A stretch of 64,000 bases of DNA from Pogonophryne albipinna (taxonomy: Eukaryota; Chordata; Actinopteri; Perciformes; Artedidraconidae). The DNA lies in NCBI GenBank assembly GCA_028583405.1, contig CM053246.1, forward strand, positions 1,918,570 to 1,982,569, in the 5' to 3' direction. The notes beneath the pieces were generated by a model that was given only the letters and a program-made list of their open reading frames with translations, searched no databases and had not been told where the DNA came from. The translations under genes were made by a program, and so were the position numbers. Numbering within the stretch: position 1 is the first letter of the stretch; every line of letters begins with the position of its first letter. Below are positions 44,160-55,949 of the stretch, one piece after another.

Positions 44160-45293
44160 AAAAACATAACTTTGTCTTTAATCTGTAGTTGCTGAATACT
44201 GAACAAACATTACTACATTCAAAATGTGGCACCGGGAGCCAACTATTGTGGCTTTAAACAGACACCATCAACATCAAAGTGCTTGACTTAAATCCAAGTC
44301 TCAGTTTCTTGTAGCAAAAACATAGAGTAACTAAAATGAATTTGACAGCCAACTACTGTGGCTTTAAACAAAGTGCTTGACTTAAACTCAAGTCTCTCTG
44401 GTAACAAAACATACAGTAACTAAAATAAAGATATTGCTGCTGCCTGAGTGCTGAACATAAAAAATAGAATTTTTGCAGCTTTATAATAACAAAATGTAAA
44501 CTTTGCAGTAGCACCTGTCCACAGTGACAGTTCCACACACTGGATGAATGTGGTCCTTTTTTCGGCACAAGCACAACTTCCCTCTCACTCTCGCCAGAGT
44601 CGCCACCGGGATTTTCATCGGTGTTGTTGTCATTGTCCTCGACCTCCTCGTCACTCATTTCTGTGTCACTCATTTCTGTTTTTTTTGTACTACTAGTCGC
44701 TCTCGTCACTCTTTGCTAATCAGTGCTAATGCTAACGCTTCTGTAAACATACTGCCGGCTCCTGCCCTCACGTGCTGCAGTCAGTGAGTGTTGCCAGGTA
44801 TACTTATTATAAGCCACATTGGGCTTATCTTTCTGTAAAGTTGCTTGGTAGTAAGTAATAATGGTTGTTGCGGTTGTGAGCTTGTAGATAGGTTATTTTC
44901 AAATAGCCGACCCGACATATATAGGTTTAAAGTGCTCATGTTCTTTTGCGCTTGTTTTCATAGACCTGGTTGCTTATTCCTTCCGCAAAAACTGGCAACA
45001 CTCGTGGCTGCAGCATTAACACTGCATGAGAGGAGGAGAGACAGACAGAACACTACCATTTGCATGCGATCATGGTACTTTAATGTTAAATGTATAGAGT
45101 ATATTTGCTTTACATCATTTAAGTATGATTGACATTGCAAGTTGGTATTATTCAGAAGCAAAATAATAAAAAATGTAAATAAAAAAAAAAAAAATCAGCA
45201 TGACGTCATAGGATCGCCGTAATTTAGAAATGAGATCGCATAGGTGTCTGAATCGAGATCACAATCTTTTTTCGATTAATCGTGCAGCACTAT
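44160..45293 (-). mobile_element. hAT element remnant with BED-type first exon
   Basis: The minus-strand frame from 44709 has an acidic start (MSDEEVEDNDNNTDENPGGD) and LVPKKGPHSSSVWN, which resembles the entry to a BED finger of hAT transposases, but the Cys/His part is replaced at about 44530. The right end (cgattaatcgtgcagcacta near 45293) looks like a hAT terminus. The left end was not found. Confidence 0.5.
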
Positions 45294-45299
45294 ACAGCA

Positions 45300-45905
45300 C
45301 TATAGATACAGATTGGATCTTAAAATATGCTCCTATTCTCACCACCAACATCCAGTGATGGTTCTCATTCACAATTCCCATGATGACTGTGTGTGCCATT
45401 GGATCAACCTGAGAGTAGTTGCAAAAGTATTACATTCCAGTTGAAAAACACACATTTGCAACATTTACAAAATGCGAAGTCATTCCAATCACGCACATAC
45501 CCGGATTCTTCCAAATTTCTGTTTCCAGATGGTGGTCATAGTGTAGCTGTCAATAACAGCTGCTCGACCGTCATTGCACTGGTTGAATTTTCTTACAATG
45601 AGTGTAAGGTAGGCATTGATCACCTTTGAGAAAAATGATCACAATGTATTAAAAAGAGGCATGTTTACTGTAATACTACATTGTTGTAACGTCACTGAAT
45701 TTCCTTTTATGATTTAAGTCAATAAAACTGTAATACAATGTTTTGTGACTTTCATTAAAAGGTTAGCTAATACTTTAGAGCGGTCCCTCTAAAGTATTCA
45801 CTGTCTGACTGTCACACAAGCAGCTGATACATATCCCCAGTTCCCCTTAAGTGAATGTGTGTCAGTCTGAATTGACGCTGTTTGGCATCACAACGCTGTT
45901 ATGAA
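45300..45905. other. Unassigned sequence
   Basis: No gene or repeat recognised, except a short hairpin at about 45770-45802 (atactttaga...tctaaagtat). Confidence 0.35.
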
Positions 45906-45909
45906 AGTT

Positions 45910-46072
45910 TCTCTGGTATAAAATGGGTGATGTTAGCATAGCAACCGAAGCTAAACTGACTACTTGCTATCTCTGGTATAAAATGGGTGATGTTAGCATA
46001 GCAACCGAAGCTAAACTGACTACTTGCTATCTCTGGTATAAAATGGGTGATGTTAGCATAGCAACCGAAGCT
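45910..46072. repeat. 60-bp tandem repeat, 2.7 copies
   Basis: The units start at 45910, 45970 and 46030 with tctctggtataaaatgggtg. The copies are identical up to the break at about 46072, suggesting recent duplication. It abuts the Harbinger-like element. The repeated frame is a by-product, not a gene. Confidence 0.95.
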
Positions 46073-46073
46073 A

Positions 46074-46801
46074 TACCTCATTCACACCAACGGTGTTTCG
46101 GGGCCGGTTCGGAGCTGGAGCTTGAAAAGCACCGGGTTTTCCTCTTCACACCGCAGCGGAGCAGCCTCTTAGCTCCGGAATCCGGTTCGTTTCAAGCACC
46201 AAAAAATTGTCCGGCCAGAGCAAAAGCACCACATACATCATGCTTACGTCGAGGCGGGGGCGGGGGTAGGGGCGGGATCAACTCCTGAACAACAACAAGA
46301 AGCCCGCGTTTTATCCAGCTTGTACACAACGATGGAGAAACTTAACAAGCAGCAGTGGTCCACTGAAGAGACCAGCTACCTACTGGGAATCTGGTCTTCC
46401 GAAGAGGTACAGAGGAAGCTGGAGCACAATCGGCCATTGTTGTTGTTGTCGGTGTCAGCTGTGAGGGGTTTCCACGCGGTTTGGCTTTATGAAGCAGGCA
46501 CGCAAACGGTTACGTCATGACGCAAACGATGACGCAATGACGCAGCACCAGTCGGACTCTGGGAGGTGTGAAAAGGGCCTCCGCTAAACCGAAGAACCGG
46601 TTCTGAACCTGAAAAGCTCTAGCACGGAGCTTGAACCGGAGTTGCGTTGGTGTGAATGAGTTACTAGACCGACCATTTTTTGGAGCTGGAAACGAACCGG
46701 ATTCCGGAGCTAAGAGGCGGTGCCGCTGCTGTGTGAAGAGGAAAAAACGGTACTTTTCAGGCTCCGAGCCGGCCTGAAAACGCGTTGGTGTGAAAGGGGC
46801 A
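46074..46801 (+). mobile_element. Harbinger-like non-autonomous element with Myb/trihelix remnant
   Basis: The ends share tcacaccaacg in inverted orientation (cctcattcacaccaacg at the left; cgttggtgtgaaagggg at the right). It interrupts Gypsy-B. At 46332-46425 the plus strand encodes MEKLNKQQWSTEETSYLLGI followed by EEVQRKLE, resembling the Myb/SANT-like (trihelix) DNA-binding protein carried by PIF-Harbinger elements. No DDE transposase. The target duplication is unclear. Confidence 0.6.
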
Positions 46802-46804
46802 CAT

Positions 46805-47059
46805 GTCCCTTACAGCTGCAATCTTGGCTGGATCAGGTTTCATGATCTGGCATCCATGACACTGAAGTAGCAAGCTCCTGCTAACTTGGCTGTGATGTCA
46901 TCAAGGGTAGGTAAGGGGTAATGTGTTCGCTTAATGACCTTGTTTAAGTCTTTAGGGTCGAGGCACACTCTCAGCTTGCCTGTGTGTGGCTTTTCTGCTG
47001 CCACCATGGCGTTTACCCACTCTGTTGGCTCAGTGACCTTCAGGGTTATCTGCTGTTTC
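46805..47059 (-). pseudogene. Gypsy-B reverse transcriptase fragment
   Basis: KQQITLKVTEPTEWVNAMV, then LRVCLDPKDLNKVIKRTHYP and FSVMDARS: fingers and palm of a gypsy RT with the first catalytic Asp (VMDARS). Then a deletion of roughly 180 codons, including the Y-x-D-D box, to KPDPAKIAAVRDM. The Harbinger-like element cuts it at about 46802. Confidence 0.8.
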
Positions 47060-47064
47060 TCCAT

Positions 47065-48589
47065 ACGATACGATACGATAATACTTTATTTGTCAGATCA
47101 AGTCTGAAATTTGACTTGCGTCACAGCAGCTCCATGTCCAACATCAACAGACAAGTATCCAGATGTAACAGAGTTAAAAATGTGTAGACATAATTATTAG
47201 TTATAAATTACGATTTATAATAGGTTGTGAATTTTATTTTTATGAGATTGTTTCCTTTTAATGTTTTTGAGTTATGTTTCTGGTGGGAACACTTTCCCGT
47301 TGCACATCTTTTCCCATTTCCTGTATGTCATTTCCCCTTTCCCCTCACATTGAAGTGATGGGGAATAGGAATTGTGTTATAGTTCATTACAATTTTGTGT
47401 GGTAAACCGGCTATTTAAGTTTATGAAAGTGACGTATGTTGTTAAGTGTCAATTTGGGCATATTATTAACCCGTTTTTGTCAAGTTTCCACCGTAAGAAA
47501 TTGTATTTTTGAGTGATATCTACGGTGTGGATTTGGCAGGAAATAGACGCAATCTGCATCATTTTCTTTGTTTACATGTCAACACTTTCTGAGTTTTCTT
47601 TCTTTTCTTTTGTAAAGATGTGCAACGCGGATTGAAAGAGAATATTATTTGTGTTCTCAGGTATGTTTGTATTTTGCATTATTCCTTAAAAATAAGATTT
47701 TCTTGGTAATTTAATAATTTCTCAATGTATAAATAAATACTAGAAGACCAATGTCTTCTAGTATTTATTTATACATTGAGAAATTATTAAATGTATAATA
47801 ATACTGCTGAGGATGTGCAACGCGGATGCAAAGAGAATATTATTTTTGTTCTCAGAATAAATGCCAGAAAAGACACCCAGATGCTTCGCTGTCGTTTCCT
47901 GATCGATAACAGGTCGCTTACGGTTGTGACCCGTTACACAGACACAATACATGAAACACAAACAACAAACATTTAACATAACAGCACAATCAGTGAGAGA
48001 AAAGCTGCTCAAAGAGCCTTCAGCGTGCATTTGATCTGGGATTTAGCTCTGTATTTACTGTGAGGATTGACTGATGCACAAAGGAGTGCTTCAGTCTGAC
48101 TTTATTGAATGGTGGGACCCTGTATCTCCGATCAGATGGTAGCAGTTCATATTCACTGTTCAGAACATGGTTTGGGTCAGAGATGATGTGGTTGGACAGC
48201 CTCACTAGGTTGTTATGATGAGTCATAGAGTCTCTGACGGGGTGGACCAACAATCTTTGAGCAGATTTTTAAAAGGTGGAGCAGTTTTGATTTTAAAGCT
48301 GCTGACAAACATTTGTACCAGGTAGTATTGCAGTACTGCAGAATAGACAAGATCAAAGATGTAAAGAACAACAGAAGAATTTCTCTGCTCGCCCCAAAAG
48401 ACCTAAGACGGCGGAGAAAATAAATTCTTTGTTTTGTCCTTTTGCACAGATATTCAATGTGATCCTTCCATGACAGCAGATGGTCAATCATTACACCCAA
48501 GTATTTGTATGAAACTCCCTGCTTGATTTAATCTGTATGGATGACAATGGGGACTTTATGGGAGTCAGATGGTGAGCCAAAAATGATTT
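47065..48589 (-). mobile_element. 5'-truncated jockey/L2-type LINE in Gypsy-B
   Basis: 1525 bp flanked by tccat (47060-47064, 48590-48594) in the middle of Gypsy-B coding. The minus strand encodes the RT thumb and C-terminus (SYKYLGVMIDHLLSWKDHIE, FTSLILSILQYCNTTWYKC, LLPSDRRYRVPPF) ending near 48020. A ~950-bp 3' region ends in AAATAAAGTATT and ATCGT pentamers. 5' truncation, short duplication and repeat tail are typical of target-primed insertion. Confidence 0.85.
47617..47855. repeat. Duplicated 44-bp block enclosing a perfect palindrome
   Basis: gatgtgcaacgcggat...tgttctcag occurs at 47617-47660 and 47812-47855 (three differences). Between them 47709-47748 and 47753-47792 are exact inverted 40-bp copies with the spacer caat. 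It lies in the LINE 3' region. Confidence 0.95.
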
Positions 48590-48594
48590 TCCAT

Positions 48595-49167
48595 GTTGTT
48601 TAGTTCCTCTTGTAGTCTATGGGAACACGTCTTGGTGGGTGGATTACAGGTACTGCCTTGGGGTCTACAGTATGTGAACAGTGCACTCACCAGGAAACAG
48701 TCCTATTCCTTTAAAAATATCTGCAAACTCATCCATAATCGGTAACTCTGATGTGCCAGTTATGGATAATATGAGTTTAATAAATCCAAAATCAAGACAT
48801 GCTTTTAATCCTAACACTGGGGGTGCCTGTGTGTCAACGACATGTAGCTTGAGCATTAGCCTCTAACAACAAGCTGCCCACCACCATATCCATAAAGTGG
48901 GCGAGTTGATGGCTGCACTGTATGCTGTATTCCAAATCTTCTGAACACACGTGTGGGAATGACATTAGCTGAGGCTCCAGTGTCTAACTTAAAGCTGACT
49001 GCAGATCTGTTTGGACCAACTTGTGTGTCTGCAAATGCTTGCTCCTTAACGTGAACATTACTTCCCTGAGTCACTGCATCAAAAAACAAATCTTCATTGT
49101 CTGTATTTTTGTCTTTCTCATTTTCACTTACTGCATGTATTCCTTTCCCCTGTCTTCTGTCAGAATA
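48595..49167 (-). pseudogene. Gypsy-B protease and linker
   Basis: VSFKLDTGASANVIPTRVF contains the D-T-G of a retropepsin. After a stop near 48856 the reading continues with APPVLGLKACLDFG, IMDEFADIFKGIGLFPGEC and, in a shifted frame, VDPKAVPVIHPPRRVPIDYK, leading to RT. The upstream end at 49167 joins unrelated sequence, so the gag part is lost. The catalytic triplet is intact, but the stop and frameshifts are not compatible with function. Confidence 0.85.
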
Positions 49168-49709
49168 TTACAGTGATAGCAGAGATACTATTGTGACTTT
49201 AGAAAACTAATGACAAGTTTAAAATGTTTTTCTAAGATTTATTCATTTATTTTTATTTTCTTGTATTTGTTCCTCCATTTCTGTTGCTTTGTGTGATAAT
49301 GGTGTCCATAGACAGTGGTGTCAAGTAACTATTTTAACTCTTAACTTTATTTAAAGTTCATTTTCCTTTTTGCTACTTTATACTTCTACTTCGTTACATC
49401 TCAGAGGCATGTATATTTTACTGCCTTACATTATTCTGACAGACAGCTTTTGATACAACTTTGACAGCAATCAATCTTGAAATATTTTGTGCATATTTTA
49501 AGTGCTTGCTTTTAAAACTTTAGCTTTATTGCATAGTTAAAACCATAATGTAGGATTCCTTATAATACATTCACACCAGATTCACACATAGATACAAATA
49601 AAAAGAGCTCTGCTGCCATCTTGTGGTCTGCAGACTGAACATGTGCTTTGTAATATCTCTAACAACAACTACTTTAATGACATGTAATACATCTTATTTG
49701 TGACATGCA
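49168..49709. other. AT-rich unassigned sequence
   Basis: No supported feature. Confidence 0.35.
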
Positions 49710-50893
49710 TATAAATCTGATTCGATATCACGATGCATCACGATTCATACCAATGTGTTGCATCCTCAATTTTCTATATTACTGCACATGGCTTCTTTTT
49801 CATCAATCAAAATCAAATGTAGCACTTTTTGACAAATGACTTATATGTGTACACATATATCACTTAAATTATTCAATACATCTTTTGTACTGAAGTATTC
49901 AAAAGTAAAAATTACATTTTTAATATAAATGATTTTTAAATTGTATTTAAAGAAAACAGCAGAGCTCTATTTCAGTATTAACAAAAAAAAAAAAAGACAG
50001 CAACAACTGACATCAAATCTTTGCTGAGCCTAAAGATAATCATAAATAAATAACATAGTGAATATAAATATATTGCAATGCTCAAAACAGCAGCATCCAA
50101 CCGTCTCTAATCATAAAAAAAGCATAATACAAATAAATGTATTGCAATGTGCAAAACAGTCACTGCATTCATGCACGGAGCACCCGTAGCGTGGAGATCA
50201 TTCCGTCTTGTAGTGCTTAACAAAAAACAACAACAACAAAAAACGGCTCGAGCCGGCTCCCGTAGTTCACTTAAAAGAGTTCGCAACCGACACGTCACTA
50301 GAGGAGACGGTGATCGTGGAAGCTTTTTTGTCCTACTGCCTTCACAAACTTTACACACATATTTATCAACTGAAAATAGCAAGAGGACATTCATACTCTG
50401 CAATCTAAGACTTAATTAAATCCACCAAAAAATTGGTGGATTAAAAAAAAGTGGCAAGGCTTGCCCGCCCTGCGTTGGGGGGGCACAGTGACTCATTTGG
50501 GGGTGCATGGCCCGCGAATGACCCCCCATGACGCAGACCCTATTGTAACGCAAGTATTTTTTTAAAACAGAAATCCCTGTGTGTCTGAGCCGCAGCGACA
50601 CGGACTGATTCAGAGCGGGTCCTTCTGCTGTTGGTTCTGGACTGGTGTTCTTGTGTTGGTGGATAAAGCAGACTGCTCCGTGTTTGGTGTCGCTGTGCTG
50701 CTTTCACGTTTGTTCCCTGATCTCTCACTGACCGATTTGATACTAAAAAAAAAAAAGTTTATTGTAAAGCGGTGGCCGGAAAATCAGGACGCAACGTTAC
50801 TACGCTATAATCGATTATGTTCTGTCACTGCATCGATGCAGAATCGTCCACGTCTGCATCGCGATGCATCGTAGAAATTATTAATTTCAACAC
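49710..50893. mobile_element. hAT-type element sharing its interior with 5339-6989
   Basis: 50298-50816 matches 6470-6900 (gagacggtgatcg, cttcacaaactttacac, gacattcatactctgcaat, agcagactgctccgtgt). The right end has atgcatcgcgatgcagac-type subterminal palindromes and ends caacacccct. The left end begins with similar cacgatgcatcacg near 49727, but a clear terminus is missing. A foreign GC-rich segment sits at about 50440-50545. Confidence 0.55.
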
Positions 50894-50899
50894 CCCTAA

Positions 50900-53262
50900 T
50901 GCTTCACTACTTTGAGCAGCAAGTTGCTGTTAATTCTGTTAACAGACAACATAAAAAAGAGTATTAAGGACCTCATTACCCTCTCCAACTGTGACTCTGA
51001 CATGAGTACAGAATTTACTTTATGATCACTTAAGGTTATTTCAAGGGTTCCTGATTGGGAGATCTCTCTCTCTGAGGACAGTATCAGGTCTGAGGCAAGG
51101 GCGTTTCCTGGACCTGGAAACATTCAGGGCTTAGCCCACAGTGGGGGTGCTGTGGGGTAGCTTGACGTTTCATAAAGGGTGCTCAAACATGTTGGGTTTC
51201 CCATTAAGGTACCGGGCGCTACAGTGGAATTTTCTACCGCAACACTCCTCCTTTCTACCGCAACACTCTCTCTCGCTCGCTCAATCACACTAAATGCGCT
51301 ATTGCCACACACACACAGAGCCAAGCTTGAATGAAACACAGAGACCCAGAAGTACTTGTACTTTATTTCCATGCAACTCTCTGATTGGTCTGGTGTCTAA
51401 AGCCCCGAATGCCCAGGCCAGGTGACGCCACTGGTCTGAGGGTTAGTAGTTGCAAATCAAACACTTCAGAGAAGCATTATGATTCTACTATGCGAAATAA
51501 TAGGACTCGCCCAGTATGATACATTTCTTCTCCATGCGTAGATTACTCTTAGTACAATACATCACTAAAAGTAAAACATCTGGAATGTAACAGAGGGCCA
51601 ATAATAATGGGTTTGATCTGGCAAAGCCACAGTTCAGTCCATGCCAGGTCCAAGCCCTCCCATCGGGGGTCGGCTGGCAGGTTAGGCCTCTCCTTAAATC
51701 ACAGCCCACCTCCATCCTGAGGTTGTGACCAGGCAGGTGAGCAGAGTCCAGTTCTCTGTGAATGCAGACATTAAGCCATGTCTCTGACACTGCCAACACA
51801 GCACGTTCACAAATAAACACAATCTCTCATATCTACACAAGAAGATTTGAATAAAGTTAAGTCGACTCTGAATAAATACAACATTATATCTAACAAACTG
51901 AGCAATATAGCAATAAGTATTAACCAATGGTCAAAAATAAGTAGGAGAGAAAATATAGAAGTAGCAGCCAACAATAATTAATTTCATTAAAAAGTGTAAT
52001 TTGCACATAGCAGTGTTATTTCACAACAGCTCTTAAATCCATGAGAAGTTATACGTATGACCATCAAAGTCGTTGTAAAGGCGTGTACAAACTGAACCTG
52101 CTGCCAGTCTTCTGAAGACACCTGGCCTCATCGTGATATTACATGTAAAATATCTTAAACTGTTCAAAGAATTGGGATAATATCTTAGTTGTTAAGTCTG
52201 CTAAACACATAATTCTATCAAAGTCCATTTGATATTACAATGGGGCTGGTTGATCATTAAACCATTCCAGCCTCCTCGACACGTCTGTATTAAATCCTTC
52301 AAATGTGCTGCTGTCTCCAGGTTCAAGAACAGCCACTGGAGGGCAGAATGGTTATCTAAGACATATATTCTAACACTGTCATAGAGTCAATAATGTTAAC
52401 ACTTGTTAAGAAGTGTTATTTTAACACTTTTCCAGTGGTTTCCATACAAACCCCGCCAAAGTATTGATTTCAACTCTCAGGGTGTTACACTTCAGATTTG
52501 ATGTAGGTTTTTAAAAATATGAAAACTTTATTTAAATGCTGTCCCCATTTGTTTTGCAACCATGTAGCCTTGGTAACTTTTTAATAGGGGACACATGAAA
52601 ACACTGGCTCTGCATGAAGTGTATTTATATGTGTTGCAGGTATGGTGTCATATATACACTACCTATATTTTATACTTTCTTTCCCAAGTATGATGTAGGG
52701 TTAGATTCAGAAATGCAAACATCCTTTAAGCTTTATCAAACTCTAACATTCATGTGTTGAAACATGTAGCCACCCAGACTAACATGCACTTCTCCCTGCC
52801 TCCTGAAAAAAAGTGGAGATTTAGGCAACTGGAGATGAAGGTGGAGCCGGTTTCATTTTGTTGTCCTGGTATGAATTGCACAAGTAAACCCTATACATGT
52901 TCAACAGAATTTAATAAATAAAACACAAGAACATACCACTAAAGTTTCTCAAGTTGTACTTGGTAAATGTAAAGAACAATGTTAAAGTATCAAAATATAC
53001 TTACCAAAAGTAAAAATATTCAGAAAGTGCATTATGTTACTGATTTATACTGATAGATGCATTCATTTGTTCATCAGTCATTTATTTACAACCTACTTCC
53101 TCATTAGCATAAAGACACAGATGTAGGTGAACAAAAATGTATTATGAAATGTATGATATCATGTTTTTGTTATTTATTCATTCGTGGTCTTTTTTTTCAG
53201 CTTTTATTTATTCTTTAATTCATTTTTTTTTTATGTATTAAAATATATATATATATATATAT
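50900..53262. other. Mostly unassigned AT-rich sequence
   Basis: 51105-51450 contains repeated tctaccgcaacactc and could be a small element. Otherwise no gene or terminal repeat was recognised. An (AT)n run precedes 53262. Confidence 0.35.
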
Positions 53263-54317
53263 TAGGGCTGTCAAACGATTAACATTTTTAATCAGATTAA
53301 TCACAGCTTAAAAATTAATTAATCATGATTAATCACCATTCGAACTATGTCCAAAATATGCCATTTATTTATGTATATTGTTGTGGGAATGGAAAGATAA
53401 ATGAAAGAAGGCGGATATATCCATTTAACATACAGTATCTATGTTTATTATAACATTTTTCTGCGTGTCAAAATGAAAGACAGCCCACACACCTATCAAT
53501 CATCAAACCGTGGGGTCTTAATTCATTACGTGTTGATTTCTATCAACGGGGGAGTACTTCAGGAAAGTCGACAGAGGGGGGGGGGTGGCGGCGGCTAGTG
53601 GAGTACTTCGTGACCACAGAGTGTGAACGTTGTGATCAGCTGTTTTAGCGCAGTTCTCCAGTGAAGGGGGGGAAGTCTCCCTCCGCAGCCGGTTGGCGTA
53701 GTTTTGGCACAATTCCGTTGTACAGACCGACGTTAACAGCAGCCCTGTCTGTGCACACGGAGACCGACTCTGTCGTCCGGTGATCTAACCGCCTTCTGGA
53801 AAAGCTTCACAAGTACGTCGGTACGCAAATGCGCTTTGTGACACAAGTGACGGTACGCATTTCAGATTACGCACATAACCTGCGTACCAGTTATGTGCAC
53901 CCCTGTACTACAGCAAAAGTATTCTCCGTCGGGACTTCCTGCAACAACACCGACATTATCAAAGATGTTCTATTGAGAAGACGATCACTACGTGACAAAA
54001 GTTTTCAAAACCGTTTCTGGTCTTCGGTATTTCCAGACAAGTGGCTACTGAAATCAATCTTACTAACTGCTGTCTGTGCAATTTACTCCGCGCGAGTTGG
54101 CGGACTTTATTTCGCTTACTTTAACATCATTTTTCATGGTGGGGCTAAGCCATTTCTTGGTATGGGTGTAGCCTACCCCAGCCATACCCTGGCGCTGCCA
54201 CTGGTGGCACGTATGGGACGGGCCATTCTGCACATGCGTTAAATGCGTTAAATATTTTAACGCAATTAATTCAAAAAATTAATTACCGCCGTTAACGCGA
54301 TAATTTTGACAGCACTA
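53263..54317. mobile_element. hAT-like element in an AT microsatellite
   Basis: TAGGGCTGTC at the left and GACAGCACTA at the right, with subterminal TTAATCACG/GTTAACGCGATAA stretches. Both sides are (AT)n, allowing an 8-bp atatatat duplication. 1055 bp. The internal 137-codon frame (53829-54242) shows no recognisable domain. Confidence 0.75.
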
Positions 54318-54820
54318 ATATATATATATGACGTCAGTAATAACAGACATTAAAACATTTTAATATATGCTCACCCGGCAGAACGGCAGCTCAAGTATAG
54401 GCGACTTTTAAAGAATTTCTCTATTTAGATTGTGTTGACCGGGTCTTCTGCACTGGAACTATATATGGAGTCCACTATACTTGGACTGGCGTTTGAATTG
54501 AATGAATGATTGTGGTAGGTCATTATAAATGTGGACTTCTAAGATTTGAATAACAATGATACAAAAGCATTTTTCTACTTTCGGGCACATCACCTCGGTC
54601 CATGCCCAGTCTTGGACAGTGAAGTGTCAAGATAGCTCAAGTGCCCACTGCTGAGTGCTTCAGCAAGAGATGTAGGTTAATCATATTATGATAATGAATG
54701 TTGTTTATTCATCTGATACAGCAGGTCCTGCAGACCAAACCAGGAGGGACATAAGTCCTTGAAGAATACAGAGGAACAGGGATGCTGTGTGACAGCAGGA
54801 GGAGGCAGATAAACTTTCTT
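54318..54820. other. Unassigned sequence
   Basis: No supported feature besides the flanking AT repeat. Confidence 0.3.
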
Positions 54821-54824
54821 ACAG

Positions 54825-55945
54825 CAAGCATGGCTGAATCTGAAGGGTAGGTTTCCCGGGTTTTAGTTTTGATTTAAAGATGGGCAATATTGTGCAATAG
54901 AAGACATATTTCACCAGTGGTTAATGATCATTTTAATTTTTGAAATGTACAATGCTGCTTGACTACTCAAGACAAAAACGTTTGTAAAAAGGATATATAA
55001 GTTCTGTCTATATTTTATTTATATAAATATAGACAACTTATTGTAGAAAAACAAACACTATTTGGAAGGGAGTTTACTAAATTGTGTTTAAGAATATGCC
55101 TCTGTCCTTTTTTTAAGGAACATTCTATGACAGAAAAGTAGCTCTGGCTTTCTGGCATGGCGGCTAAAAACCTTTCAAAGGAAGACAAAACATGGGTCCA
55201 AAGAACCAACAACTCAGACAGGAGGAGGTGGCCCAAGACAAGAGAGGGGGCAGCGTCTGGTTGGTAGTCAACTTGATGAAGATTGTTGTAGGGAAAACAT
55301 AAACCTGATGAACCACAGCATCAAGAGAGAAATCATCCTGCAGAAGATGAAGGAGACCTTTGAATTTAGACAGTAGATTATCCACATGCTGAAGAGTCCC
55401 ACACTGTACTCACAGTATTTCCAAGACTGCTGGACACTAAAGGACTGGTAAGTATTTAAAAAGTTTTCTCTAACTGCAGTTTGTTGCTTTAGGCTTGGCA
55501 TGTGTTTGATTGTCAAATGTGTCAAATTAATAAATGTTTTTTTGTGTGTGTTTTTTTCCTCCTCTTTGGACCAGAACTGGCGGATAAACTGCTTAAAAAG
55601 TCGCCCTTATCCTAAAATGGAAGATCACAAGAGAAGAAGAGAGCCTTGCTTCCCAGTTCTCCAGAGTTTGCTGAAGTCGGCCAGGAGTGCTTATCATGAT
55701 GAATCACCAGAGGAAGGTCCAGGTATTAGCTCATAGTCTAATAAGCCATGGAGGTGGTTAGATTGCTTTGAAATTCACTTTTCAGTAGAAAGATATGTTT
55801 TTCCTATCTTACAGAGTGGGACAGTGATATGGCATCTTTCCTGCTGCTCGTGCATATGCTTCCACCACAGCCGACTAAAAAGAAAACGCACTGCATATTT
55901 AAGAGAGAAATGCAGCATAGACTCAAGACAATAAGTAGTAGCGGT
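54825..55945 (+). pseudogene. Decayed multi-exon gene fragment, family uncertain (SAMD3-like?)
   Basis: Four exon-like segments on the plus strand. 54825-54846 lies between CTTTCTTACAG and GTAGGT and holds ATGGCTGAATCTGAAGG. 55157-55447 ends at GTAAGT and codes ENINLMNHSIKREIILQKMK, then ETFEFRQ, a TAG, and IIHMLKSPTLYSQYF. 55575-55722 starts after TTTGGACCAG and codes MEDHKRRREPCFPVLQSLLK. 55815-55945 starts after TATCTTACAG and codes WDSDMASFLLLVHMLPPQP. The third and fourth join in phase (P-E-W-D-S-D). An in-frame TAG and frameshifts mark it as broken. The pattern reminds me of a family of SAMD3-like fish proteins, from memory only. Confidence 0.45.
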
Positions 55946-55949
55946 GGGG

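Larger units (their letters stand above)
46802..49167 (-). mobile_element. Gypsy-B: broken gypsy element carrying a LINE
   Basis: On the minus strand: protease (49160-48856), protease-to-RT linker (48855-48595), LINE insertion, RT N-terminal part (47059-46845), and a short later RT piece (KPDPAKIAAVRDM, about 46843-46805) after a deletion. LTRs and gag are missing, so the full extent is unknown. Confidence 0.75.

Noticed and set aside
45904..46075. Possible CRISPR array
   Set aside because: Contiguous identical 60-bp units without spacers, in a vertebrate genome.
45923..46288. Frame with three identical MGDVSIATEAKLTTCYLWYK units
   Set aside because: It is a by-product of the 60-bp tandem repeat.
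53829..54242. 137-codon frame in the hAT-like element
   Set aside because: No transposase motif; likely chance in a non-autonomous element.
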